Below are positions 1-10,058 of a stretch of DNA of 33,732 bases, one piece after another (positions within the stretch are counted from its first letter, which is position 1; each line of letters begins with the position of its first letter). This DNA comes from Dinochytrium kinnereticum (taxonomy: Eukaryota; Chytridiomycota; Chytridiomycetes; Chytridiales; Chytridiaceae), in the NCBI GenBank assembly GCA_027604005.1, contig JADGJT010000250.1:1195-34926 (forward strand), given 5' to 3'. The translations under genes and the position numbers were made by a program. The notes under the pieces were generated by a model. It did no database searches. It saw only the letters and a program-made list of their open reading frames with translations, and was not told the DNA's origin.

Positions 1-124
1 CCCCACGACCTTCTCATTTCTCTCACCCATCCCCATCGCCGCCGCCCTTAAACCCATGCCCAACCCACTGAAAAGAGAAAATTAATCCGTTTCTCCATTC
101 ATATTTTTTTTTTTATATCCAAAG

Positions 125-340
125 ACCGAGATCGAGGCCCTTCTTCAACGCTACTCCCCCACCGCCGCGCTTCTAGAGGAGGTCCGGATGCTGCGGGAAG
201 AAAACGCCAGGCTTCGGTGTGGGGTTTTGGGTGATAGAGAGGTTGGGAGGGTTGCTGAGAAGGAGTTTGGGGGACGTGGGATTGGGGGGCTTGGTGGGGT
301 TAAGGAGGGTGTAAGGGAGAGTGAGAGGTTTGGGGTTTGA
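125..340 (+). CDS. Last exon of a coiled-coil protein (5' part outside window)
   Basis: An open frame runs from a plausible splice acceptor (T-rich tract ending in AAAG at 121-124) to TGA at 338-340. It encodes 71 residues. The first part is a short amphipathic coiled coil with a leucine-zipper look (EEVRMLREENARLR). The rest is a Gly/Arg/Glu-rich tail. Bases 1-124 look like an intron or the end of an earlier exon, with an oligo-T tract at 105-114. The family cannot be told from this fragment; such a tail could belong to a bZIP, kinesin or other coiled-coil protein. The gene converges on the minus-strand F-box gene that ends at 1302. Confidence 0.5.
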   Translation, partial: TEIEALLQRYSPTAALLEEVRMLREENARLRCGVLGDREVGRVAEKEFGGRGIGGLGGVKEGVRESERFGV

Positions 341-1301
341 GGCTAGGTTAGAAAGGGGTGGATGGAAGGGGGGGTTGTGTAGGTGGTTGATTGGTTTTGT
401 GATTTTGGTTTGGTCTTGATTTTTTTTCCTTATTATTTTTTTATTTGTGCTTTGTGGTGGGGACGGGGCAAGGATTTGGTTTAGTTTTGTTTTGTTTAGT
501 TTTGTTTAGTTTTGTTTTGTTTTTCTGCTTGTTTTGGGTGGGAGGGTAGGGTATTAGCTTATCATTTTTTTTGTTTTGACAACAGTCATTCATGAGTGGT
601 GTTATATGTTTTTCTTCTTCCATCCTCGCCTTGGTTCTTTTCCTTGACGTATTTTTCTAAAGTGTGAATGTTCGTTTCCTTTCCTTCCCGTCCCTTAATT
701 TTTTTTTGAACACCCCCAATCAATCTGACCAACTCCACATGCACAAGGAGAAGAAAAAGGGGCAAAGTGAGAAAAAAAAAGCGCCAAAGAACATTAAAAA
801 AAAGAAGAAGAAAAGAAACAGTCAAATCCGAAACGTTGAATACTGAGTTCTACTAACCTGTCGCGAGTGCTAAGTGAGAGAGAGAGATATAAAAATAAAC
901 GGGTTGAAAAACGATAAAAAACAAAAGGGCATATAGAATTGAAGATAGAGATAGCTAATCCATATATTTCAGCAAATCACCCTTTCAAAACAACAACAAT
1001 AACTAAAATGTGAACGATCCTCTCTCCATCAAGAAGAACAAAATCCAATGGCACAAAAAAATCAAAAAGCAAACAAACAAAGAAAAAAAAACACAAAAAA
1101 ACAACCAAACCATGAGGCCAGTTCATACCCACATAAACTCAAAAAAAATAAAATAAAAATAAAATAAACAACACACACACAAACTCAAAAAATAAACACC
1201 AAAAAACAAACAAACAGTACCACCAATACCAAATGATAAGAGGTCCATCAAAGCAGTCTCAAAAAACAAAAGACAGAAAGAAGAAAAAAGAATAAACGAA
1301 T
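341..1301. other. Intergenic, A/T-rich low-complexity DNA between convergent genes
   Basis: No credible coding region on either strand. It holds a (TTTTGTTTAG)-like tandem tract at 481-524, many oligo-A runs from 770 on, AAAAT-type repeats near 1140-1170 and an AC/CA-rich patch near 1168-1185. The short open frames here are lysine- or phenylalanine-rich translations of homopolymers. It should contain the 3' ends of the gene ending at 340 and of the F-box gene ending at 1302, but I see no clean AATAAA placed for either. Confidence 0.6.
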
Positions 1302-4092
1302 TTAACTCAAAGAGCTCACATCCCCCACTACCTCCTCTCCGGCAACACCAACAGGTTCAGACACAAACCCCGAATCCCGTGCAGCGGTGATCCACCGGTT
1401 CTTCCGAAGCGCAAGGAGTAGCTAAATGGCGGTTTTGTTCAAAAAGGAGAGGGTGGAAAGAAAGAGGAAGAGAAAAGAAAGATTAGAAGGCAATAAGGAA
1501 GAGAGAAATAAAGACAGCGCCAGCAGAATAGGAAAAGAAAAAAGAAGAGCAAGAAAATAAAAGAAAAGAAAATAAAATAAAAGAAACACAACTAAATAAA
1601 AACAACTTGACCAATACATCCCCCACAACAACAACAACAACAACAACAACAAAAAACAAAAAACAACAACAAATAAAAAAAAACAAACAAAAACATACCC
1701 TCAACTCCTCAGCGTCTTCCCCCACAATACCCTTCCCTCCTTCCTCGATAAGCTTCCCAACCCTCCCAAAAACCCTCTCAACAACTCCCCCACCCCCCCC
1801 CCGGCCCCCCCCCCCCGACCCACCGCGGGCCCCACCGCCCCCACCCCCTCCCCTCTCAACCTCCCTCCCAACGCCCCCCAACACCACACAAAAAACCTTC
1901 ACAACACCCCCCGCCCTCCCCAAAGGATGACACACTAAAGCCCCCAAAGTCCTCACAATATCCACCAAAGCCTTCTCCGCGATCCATCCGGCGCGAAAGA
2001 ACTCGACCGTGAGCTTAGCAAGGGCAAGGTGACGGTGAGTGGGTGCAGAGGCGGAGGATGAGGATGAGGATAAGAAGACTGCCAACAGGTTCGTCAGATC
2101 CGCGACGCATCTCCCAGCGACCAACATGCGTATCGCCAAGGTGATGGAAGATGGGGTGTATCCTTCCCCCGAGGCGGCGACGATGGAGGTAGAGGATGAG
2201 GTTTGCGGTGAAATCTCATGGGTGTATCCCATACCCGAGACGGCGACGGTGGAGGAAGAGGAGGGGGAGGAAGAGGAGGAGTAAGAGGAGGAGGAAGAGG
2301 AGGAGTAAGAGGAGGAGGAGGAGGAGGGGGTTTGAGCTGATGCTACATCATCAACCACAGCGGTGAACCTCAAATGCCGTCGCTCACGTTTTCGGATCCG
2401 TCGTCGACACGCATCAGCCAGACGCAGGAATACGCTCGCAAGGAGTGGGAGAAGCGTGAGCGGGGCCGTGAGACATTCTTCGTAAAGGAGGGTGAGGGCT
2501 GGATCGAGGGAGGGTGGAGGTGAAGTGGTTGAGTTGGAGGCGGTGGTGGGGAGGAGGAGTCGGGCGAGTGAGTCGGTGATGGGTTGGAGGGTTGTTGGGG
2601 TGACGGAGTGGAGGAGGTGGCGGGCTTTGAGAGGTGTATCATGGATTGGGTCCTGAGGGTGGTGGTGTAGTTTAGAGAACGCAGTGAGAACGGCGGGTTG
2701 AGGGCGGTAAAGAAAAAAAAGGTGAAAGTAAAAGACAAAAAAGGGGGAAAAAAGAAAGAAAGGTGCGGAGACGGTCTCTTTCGATAAAGTAAAAATAACA
2801 AACCTCCAGAATCGCCTCAACAATGTAATAGAACAATGAAGAGACATGCCGAACTCTGACAAGGTCAGTAAGGGCAAGATTACCAAGAACCTGTGTCCAC
2901 ACTTCACCCGGAAGCGACAGACAAGAACCCAAGACGCCGACCATCCCATGGCGTTTGATAGAAGAAGAAGCGGCGTTCTTGAGCTATTTCCCCACGCAAA
3001 AAAAGGAGGATAAGTAGGAAAGAAAAAAGAGTGCCAAAAGAAAGAAAAAAGAAGAAAAGCAACAAAAAAAACCCAACTTCAAAATGACTGTAAACAAAAA
3101 GAAACAAAAAAAAACTAGGTACATACAGATCCACCCTCCGGACCAGCCGGACCAGGAGGAACTTTCATGACCGCCAAAGAAGAAGAAGAAGTTCCAGAAC
3201 GCAAATCAGATGAGCCGACAGCAACGACACCCCGCTCCACCATCACCATCGTCCCCGCTGCTTTCACAGGAGGAACAGGCGGCAATGGTCTCATCGGCGG
3301 CGGGGTGAGTGGCGGCGACTCTGGTGACCGAATCAAGGATTTAGACAGCCGCCGGCGATGGATGTTTGAGGGCGAGTCAACGGGGGGTGATGGAAGGGGA
3401 GAGGTTGGTGGAGGAGAGTTGGGGGGTGCGGTGATAGATCTTTGGCGTGGCATTGTGGGGAGGTGTGGGGTTGTGGGAGACGGATGTTGCGGTGGTGAAG
3501 ATGTGTGCGGTTGCGAAGATGAGGTAGTGGTGGGAGACACAACTTGGGGTTGCTGTTCTTCTTGTTCCAGTGGGGGTGGGGGTGGTGACGGGGAGGATTC
3601 TGCAGCCAAGGCCACGGCCTCCACCACGTTCACCGTCATCTCCGTAGTTTCCTTTCCCTCCTCAGAGGCAGAGGAGATTCTTCTTCTCTCGAAGCCGCTT
3701 TGAGGGATCGCGGCATGCAGGACAGGCAACGACAGGGTGGAGAGGATCAGGAGGGTGTCGATATCAATGCCGCTGTCGAGGGATGGGTTGACATCGAGGG
3801 GGTTGTGGTGGCGGTGCTTGGATAGAGGAGGAGAGAGAAGAGGGACAACCGGCAGAGGAAGGGAGGAGGAGGGGTTGGAGGAGTTGGGGGAGGGAGGGAG
3901 GGCATGCAGGGTGTGCCTGTGGGGCTTTGATTGGGGAGTGGAGGAGGAGGAGGAGGATGAGGAGGGGTAGAATGCAGCGGGCAGTGTCTTTGGGCGCTGC
4001 CGCAGAGAGAGGGAGGGAGGGGGTGATGGAGATGAGGGGGGAGAGGACGACGGCGTGAATGCAGCCGGGTTGAGGGCCCTCAGTCGATCCAT
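1302..4092 (-). CDS. F-box protein with proline-rich N-terminus
   Basis: Four exons on the complement: 3127-4092, 2804-2983, 1699-2652 and 1302-1421. All junctions are phase 0 with GT-AG introns (donors GTATGT, GTTTGT, GTATGT), giving 739 residues. Residues about 345-382 (exon 2) form an F-box: LPGEVWTQVLGNLALTDLV, then RVRHVSSLF. F-box proteins bind Skp1 and recruit substrates to SCF ubiquitin ligases; the partner here is unknown. Exon 1 is almost all disordered Ser/Pro-rich sequence with basic phosphorylation-type sites (RRRLSKSL). Exon 3 is helical with an acidic/basic stretch, a poly-Ser/Tyr run coded by a GGA/GAA tract near 2251-2331, and a poly-Gly run coded by C tracts near 1790-1850. 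No WD40, LRR or Kelch repeats are seen. The acceptor of exon 2 could also be 6 nt further on (exon from 2977), and the last intron (277 nt) is the least certain. Confidence 0.72.
1624..1652. repeat. (CAA)n microsatellite inside an F-box gene intron
   Basis: About nine CAA/ACA units in a row followed by A-rich sequence. It lies in the third intron of the F-box gene (1422-1698), so it is not translated in the model given. Confidence 0.8.
2251..2331. repeat. GGA/GAG-rich imperfect trinucleotide tract in F-box exon 3
   Basis: Purine-only on the plus strand apart from two T's. Read on the minus strand as TCC/TCT/TAC codons it gives runs of serine broken by tyrosine. The frame stays open, so the tract is likely translated; its length may vary between strains. 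Confidence 0.8.
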
Positions 4093-5461
4093 AGCGGTAG
4101 ACGGATGGAGGTGCAGCGAGCGCTAAGGCGACAGAGCAGGTGAGGGTGTGAGGAGCTGGAGTGAGTGCAGGGAGACAGGGAGGGGGGGGTGTGAGAGTGG
4201 TCAAGCTGTCGTAGCGGGTGCTGTTGCTGCAGTTGTCATGATTTGCGTTAAAGTGCCGGCGGGCAGGAGGAGGTGACACTACTGACTGAGAAGAACGACG
4301 GCCTCACGCGAAAATCAAGCATCGGACGTTGTCGCATTTTGGCGCGAGCGAGCGAGACGATGATGCCTCCTTTCCGTCGCGCACGCTCGCTCACCTTGAA
4401 GCTCCAGGGGATACCGTGTCCGCCTCTGCGATGGCTAAAGCTCCATTGCAAGCATCAACCGTTTTCATGCACTTGTTCTTCCTCCGCCTTCCCACTTCAA
4501 TTGTTGTTTCCTCGCGTGCCGACCTGTGGTTGCCCTCCTTACAACCTTTTGTCTCCCTAAAATACTTGTCGCTATGCAGAGCGACCTATGATCATCCATG
4601 GCTGCTCCTCCCCTGCCCGCACTGCCGTAACCCTCTGTTACCCCCTCTTTGCCCTGTTCCTCAAGTTCCCTTCCGCCTGACTTCAAAGATATGTCAATCG
4701 CGTCCTGACCTTGCTCTCCCGCGCGCACGGGACTCTTTCACCAAAGCTCGCCCATCGCATGTCCAGACCCTACGTAAGTTAGTCCCAAAGATTCCAGGCT
4801 TGTGACGCGGAAACGTAGCGTTTCATCGCATTTCTTCACTCGCTGACTCCCCAGGTAATCCATACTAGACCACACCTGCCCACGTCGTTCGTCTACCTCA
4901 TCTCCAAGGACCTTGAACCTTGACAGTACCACACAGTTTCATGCTCCCACTCTTCCCTCACCTCTCCCTGGTCTCGCACCATTCGCGCGTGCAACCCCAC
5001 TCCTACACTCGGACGCGGCCAATTGTTCGCATGCTCGCCATCCACACGACCCCGCCGTTTGCCCCATCCAAACTAGCCCTGACTGCCTCCGGAGAGCTCG
5101 AGTCGCGCCTTTAGCGGCAACGTCTTTCTCTCGGCCGGTTGCCGATGCCGCTCCCCGCGACTTGGCGTTGAAATATGCCACGTTTGCCTTTCTTCCAGCA
5201 TCCGAGTACTTCCTTTCCTGGTGTTCAGCCGTGTAGCCGGCTCCCCTGTCTTCGTGCTGGAAGTTTCGTCGGCCCTCGCTTACCGATTTCGATGGGTCAG
5301 TTTTGGTGAGAGTCGTCGTGGACGAGGGAAAGACAGGGAGGGTGCTCCATCCGCTACTGCTACCAAAAGCATCGATCAAGGGCTGTTGATCAATTATTAT
5401 TACACAATAAGTAAACCTTTTCGATTAAAGGTCTCTTTAATAAGATCACATTTATTCACTG
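4093..5461. other. Intergenic region between F-box gene start and ALDH gene end
   Basis: 1.4 kb between the F-box start codon and the aldehyde dehydrogenase stop codon, both minus strand. It is C-rich on the plus strand over 4440-5110. Open frames exist (plus 4329-4805; minus 4939-5379), but none shows a known domain, and no splice-linked homology was found. It should contain the F-box promoter (just above 4092). A short perfect hairpin, GATCAA-6 nt-TTGATC, lies at 5374-5391. Confidence 0.5.
5451..5456 (-). terminator. Possible poly(A) signal of the ALDH gene
   Basis: AATAAA on the minus strand, starting 5 nt after the aldehyde dehydrogenase stop codon (5462-5464). It would give a very short 3' UTR, so another signal further on is also possible. 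Confidence 0.35.
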
Positions 5462-7835
5462 CTACTTCTTGTCATGTCGGAGGTGGAACGACTTTGGCCG
5501 CGTCAACGCTTCAAACCCAAGAGACGACAGCGTCACACCCCTCCCAGAGTCCTTGCACCCGCTCCAAGGCAAGGCTGGGTCTAGGTAGTCGCATCGATTC
5601 ATAAACACCGTCCCAGCCTCCAACCTTCAAACAAAGAAGGAAAAGAAAAAAAAAAAAAAATTAACATCTTAATGAGAAACAACATAGTGAATCATGCACC
5701 TCCAAGAAACTGGAAAAAAAGAAGAAAAAAAAAAAGAAGAATCAAAGAAACCCACCGTTCAACGATCCTCATCCCAGCCTCATCATCCTTCGTCCACACT
5801 GACGCCGTGAGTCCATACTCGGAATCATTCATCAGCTTAATCGCCTCCTCATCCGATCGGACCTTTGGGCAAGAACATTAAAAAAAAAAAAAAATCATAA
5901 TAATGAAATAAATAAAATCTCAATTCGAGAAAAGAATAAAAAAAAAAAAGGAAAGAAAAAATCATCAAACAGTCACAAACCTTCATAACCCCAACAACAG
6001 GTCCAAACGTCTCCTCCCTCATAATCTTCATCGTGTGATCAACATCAACAAGCACCTGAGGCGCAACAAAAGCCGTCCCAGGCTGAGCGACCGGGAACAG
6101 AGACGGGTCAACAAGAGCTTTGGCCCCCTTCTCAACTACAAAAGCATAAAAATAATAATAAAATTAAAATTAAACCACAAACACAGAGGAAGAAGGAAGA
6201 AAACGGTCTAATAAAACAAAAGGAGAGAAAGAAAAAAAAAACACAGTAAAAAAAAACTAAAAAAAAAACAAACTAAAAAAACACCACCAACCAGCCTCCT
6301 TAACATGCTCCCGAATCATCTCCGCATTCCTAACCCCCACAACAGGTCCCAACGTCGTCTCGGGGTCAAAAGGCATCCCCAACCGGTACTCCGAGGCAAC
6401 CCTCACAGCCTCCTCCACAAACCTATCATACACCTTCTCATGCACGTAGATCCTCTCAACGGCACAGCAAGACTGTCCAGAATTGTACATAGCCCCATCA
6501 ATGAGGTTCTCAGCCGCGTGGGTCGGGTCCGCGTCTTCTCGAACGTAGGTGGGGTCCTTGCCTCCAAGCTCAAGACCCAGGCCTGAAGGTGAGGTTTTTT
6601 TTGTTGTTGTTTTTTGTCGTAGTTGTGACAAAAAAAAAATAATAAATACAATGAACCACCAGGAACCCGATTTAAACAAAGAAAGGTGGTTAGACACTAA
6701 AAAGACAACCCCATCCAAAGAAAGCTCCCCCAAACCAACGCAAAAAATAAGAGAACCAACGATAAAGAAAGAAAAAAGCAAAAAAAAACAAACAAAAAAA
6801 CTACCCACCCACACACCTCCCCGCCAAAACCTTGCCAACTTCTCTCCCCCCCCTTCCACTTCCCGTAAACTGCACAAACCGAATCCTCCGATCCCCAATA
6901 ACACCTTCAAAGACACCATGATCAGCATGCAAGAACTGCAACACACCCTCAGGCAACCCCGCCTCCGTCCCCGCCTTCACGATCCGTTCCGCGCACAACA
7001 GAGTCTGCGGTGCCTGTTTCAAGATCACCGTGTTCCCGGCCAACAACGCCGGAAGGACCCCGTTCACCGTGATGAGGTACGGGTAGTTCCAGGCTGATAT
7101 GATCAGGATGGGACCGTGAGGCTCGCGACGGATGAATCGGGTGAACCCGGGTTTGGGGGGAAGGGGGGTGTCTGCTAGGGACTGGGTGGCGATGGAGAGG
7201 AGGTGGGTTGCACGTTCTTCAAAGCCGTTGAGTTCGTTGTGGCAGTGTTTGAGGGGTCTGTGGAGGGAGGAGAAGGGAGGGGGGAATAAGGGGTTGTGAT
7301 TGTTAGTTGAGTTGGTCGTTTTCTCGAATAGCGCGGAAAAGAGCCGTCATGACCCCAACTGCGCTCTAGCAACAAACATTCCAAACGAAAAAAAAACCCG
7401 CCCCAACACCCACTTAAAACAGTACATCACCTCCCACCCCTCCAAGTAGGAAAACCTGCCAGAAATCCTTCCCCCTCTCCTCCCAAACCAAAAAAAAGAC
7501 CACACCAGACGCATCGTCCACCCCAAACATCATAAAGCCTTCCCCCACCTCCCCTCACCAGCCGTCAGCCCTCCACCCCCCAAAAAAACCAAGGCAACAA
7601 CTCACCTCCCAATCAACGCAGCCAACTCCCTCGCAACTTCCTCCCTCCCCGCCAAAAACCTCTCCACAAGCCCTCGACACAGCTCAATCCTCCTCTCCAG
7701 CGGCGTTGCACGCCACCCCTCAAACGCCGTGCTGGCGGCCGCAAGAACCGGTTGGGCCTCTTCGAGGGTTGAGAGGGTGCGCGTTGCTATGGTGGTGGTA
7801 GGGTCATGAGGGGGATGGATGTGGTGTTGGGTCAT
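5462..7835 (-). CDS. NAD(P)+-dependent aldehyde dehydrogenase
   Basis: Six exons on the complement: 7606-7835, 6809-7257, 6292-6582, 5981-6135, 5756-5862 and 5462-5624. Phases match at all five junctions and give 464 residues, normal for a soluble ALDH. Family landmarks appear in order: cofactor-domain ISAWNYPYLITVNGVLPALL and GNTVILK, the FTGS turn, LELGGKDP with the catalytic base Glu231, GQSCC with nucleophile Cys265, REETFGPVVGVMKV, and near the C-terminus NRCDYLDPALPWSGCKDSGRG-type sequence. It oxidises an aldehyde to the acid. Sequence style is closest to the succinate-semialdehyde/YneI-like branch, but the substrate cannot be read from sequence. No signal or mitochondrial presequence is evident (starts MTQHHIHPP), so it is probably cytosolic. 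Introns are 118-348 nt and homopolymer-rich. The donor of exon 2 (G|GTGGGT) was chosen because it restores the frame and the GLELGG motif. Confidence 0.9.
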
Positions 7836-8424
7836 TGCTGGTGGGTGTTGTGTGTGAAGAGCAAACGATGGTGGTGGTGTGTGATTTTATTTAGTTATTT
7901 TTGTTCTTTGCGCTACTGCCCCGCGTCTTTCTTTTTGCATGAAATTGTAAGCGCCGTGTTGGGGATGACACGGGGGTTGGGGGGCAGGGTGAGGTGATGA
8001 CGGATGGTCGTTGGTGGTGCTTCGATGGCCAACACTCCCCCTGCTTTGATCAGCGCAGCCAAAACCACGAAACGCCAAAAAACAATAACGCAATACGTCG
8101 ACATCGCGTCCACGGTTTTCGGATCAACGTTTTATCAGCAATTGAGAGTGAACCCCCACCACATCTGCAAGCGCGAAAAAAACAACGAAAAATACAATAA
8201 CGCGCAAAGTCTTCCATGCGTGCCAAAAAAAAAAAAGAAGAAGTAGAACTGAGCAAAGAATTTGAGAGATTTAAAGAAAGGTTAACGAAGAGGTTGGAGG
8301 TGATCGAAAGAACATGAAGAGACTCTCAGTCTCTCCTCACCTTTTATGCGCCGATATAATTTAAACAGGCTGTTTGCTTTTTTTCGCTCACTCCAGGGAT
8401 TCTGGGATTTTCTTTGGAGACTAA
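7836..8424. other. Upstream region of the ALDH gene
   Basis: About 590 bases separate the ALDH start from the next possible exon. A 72-codon plus-strand frame from the ATG at 8028 ends in a lysine run and matches nothing I know. An AT-rich stretch near 8353-8370 could be a promoter for plus-strand transcription. Nothing firm is seen. Confidence 0.4.
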
Positions 8425-8748
8425 ATGGAGGAGCAGGCTCGAACATCAAAGCTGAGACAGCGAACGGAGCAGTTCTTGTTTAACGGTGAGTGATTTCCGT
8501 AAGTATGCTTCAGAAAGCAGTGTACAGAATACCTGGAATTTGATACTTTAAAATCTCCGACCGATCGACAGACCAACCAAAGGGTTATTTCAGTTGCCGG
8601 CAAACCAGATATATGTATCGTAAGCTTGGTTAAGGTACAAATAGACAGAAACTATTGTCTATTTTTACAACAATTTGCACTTCATTTTAGTTTGATTCAA
8701 GTTCATGAAACTACTTCTAGTTTAGACCCTTTGCTAGGGTTGTTTTAG
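8425..8748 (+). CDS. Doubtful small two-exon gene (71 residues)
   Basis: ATG at 8425 opens 20 codons (MEEQARTSKLRQRTEQFLFN) that look coding: charged, helical, ending at a perfect donor G|GTGAGT (8486). A TTTCAG acceptor at 8588-8593 restores the frame (VAGKPDICI), and the frame stays open to TAG at 8746-8748. The second half is Phe/Leu-rich and looks less like a protein, and a hairpin lies within it. The first exon could instead belong to another model or be a decayed remnant. No family is recognised. Confidence 0.2.
8639..8664. repeat. Perfect 9-bp inverted repeat (hairpin)
   Basis: AAATAGACA at 8639-8647 and its exact complement TGTCTATTT at 8656-8664, separated by 8 nt and followed by more T's. 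It can form a stable hairpin in DNA or RNA. No flanking target-site duplication or longer repeat was noticed, so a transposon origin is not supported. Confidence 0.6.
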
Positions 8749-10058
8749 CCCTTTCCTACCTTTTATTTCACCAACTATTATTTTAGTGAAGAGGAAGGCT
8801 TGCCGATTCCCCTCGCCCCCCCTCTAAAAATAAAGGTTAATGTGATTAATTTTGTAGTGTCAACGAGCGAGAAGTAAGGAGAGGGCTGGGGGAGAGAGAA
8901 ATGGTGCCCTGCACTGAAAGGCGCGCGTGAAGAAGGCGAGGCAAGCATTCCTTTTGTTGGCATGTGAAGATGATGACACAAAGCCCTTCCAGCCCAACCA
9001 AGCCTTCTTCTACCCTGGGCTTGTGGATGATGGAGGTGATGGTGGAGAGAGATCGCAAGGCGTCCGTGATGAAGGAGTGCTGCGTGAACCAAGTCGATGT
9101 TGCAGAAAGTGCCTTGATATACACTATGATAATACCGCATCAAGCACGCGGGTGCGATGCATGTGTGTTGGTGCAGCGGACATGGACGTGTAATAATAAT
9201 AATGATAATAAATGAAGAATGCCCTCGACCTCAACCTGACCTTCCAATCTTTGCTTGCTTCCAGAGGGCAGTGCTTGTGCGTGCAACCGTCGGAGTTGAC
9301 AGGGGGGTAACACTTGAATTCCTCCGTCGGACTTTTCAACAACCCCCTGGTCGCTCGCTGCACACCACACAGCACCACCACTGCTACTTTTTACTGATTA
9401 CCTGCTCACTCACACACACTGCCTGTCACCACCATTCTGGCCCTCCTCCCCTTCCCCAATAACGCAGAGAGAGGTTGTTGTTGGGGAGCCAACTGTTCGG
9501 TTTGACGTGCCCACGTCTGGATCAGCACCCACCCACCCACTCACCCACCCACCAATCGGCCTGGTGGTGTGTGTGCCATTGCCCATCATCGACCTTTGAA
9601 TACCATTCAATTATTATTATTATTATTTTATCTCAGCAGCAGCAGCAGTGTGCACTTTAAATTCCCCAATAATTATAATTATAATTATAATTAATGATAT
9701 TTCAATTCAAAAAAATAATAATAATTAAATCATTCAAAGCATCAATCACCGCATACAAATCTCACCTTGTCTGCAACAAGACGAGCGGCTGGACGAGCGA
9801 GAGACGCACTGGTGCGGAAACACGAGGGGACACCCCACGCATCCATCCATCCATCCATCCATCCATCCAGACGAACAGAGGGAGGGAGGGGCCACTGCAA
9901 CCACCCACAGCTTGGGAAGAAGGATAACCTCCCAGAAATAGAAGTGTGCAGGCTTATCGGGAGAGAGAGAGCGTCAGAGAAAACCTCAGCACTGCAACCC
10001 ACCCGCATCTCCCTTCAGCACTCTCCCCTTCCCCCCTTCCCCAGCACAGAATCCAACA
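8749..10058. other. Non-coding spacer upstream of the Rho GEF gene
   Basis: About 1.3 kb with no supported gene on either strand. Short frames (for example minus 8778-9143 and plus 9157-9462) lack domains and have microsatellite-driven compositions. The last 200 bases before 10059 are C/T-rich, which suits a fungal promoter or leader. Confidence 0.55.
9191..9868. repeat. Cluster of six different microsatellites
   Basis: Within 680 bases: (TAA)n at 9191-9212, (CACC)n at 9526-9554, (TTA)n at 9611-9628, (CAG)n at 9634-9648, (ATAATT)n at 9669-9692 and (CATC)n at 9840-9868. They differ in unit and composition, so they are independent tracts rather than one decayed repeat. Confidence 0.85.

Noticed and set aside
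1607..1930. Pro/Thr-rich plus-strand frame opposite the F-box gene
   Set aside because: Its composition is the complement of the Gly-coding C tract and the intron (CAA)n repeat; no homology.
3167..3703. 178-codon plus-strand frame opposite F-box exon 1
   Set aside because: Antisense shadow of the Ser/Pro-rich exon; the minus strand has matching splice phases with the F-box exon.
4329..4805. 158-codon plus-strand frame in the intergenic region
   Set aside because: No domain, odd composition, no splice link to any exon; likely chance in C-rich DNA.
4939..5379. 146-codon minus-strand frame (MIDAFGSSSG start) downstream of ALDH
   Set aside because: No recognised family; position overlaps likely ALDH 3' flank. 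Kept only as a weak possibility.
8028..8246. 72-codon frame ending in a lysine run
   Set aside because: The end comes from an oligo-A tract; no homology and no promoter or splice support.
9840..9868. CRISPR-like or satellite array
   Set aside because: It is a simple (CATC)n microsatellite without spacers.
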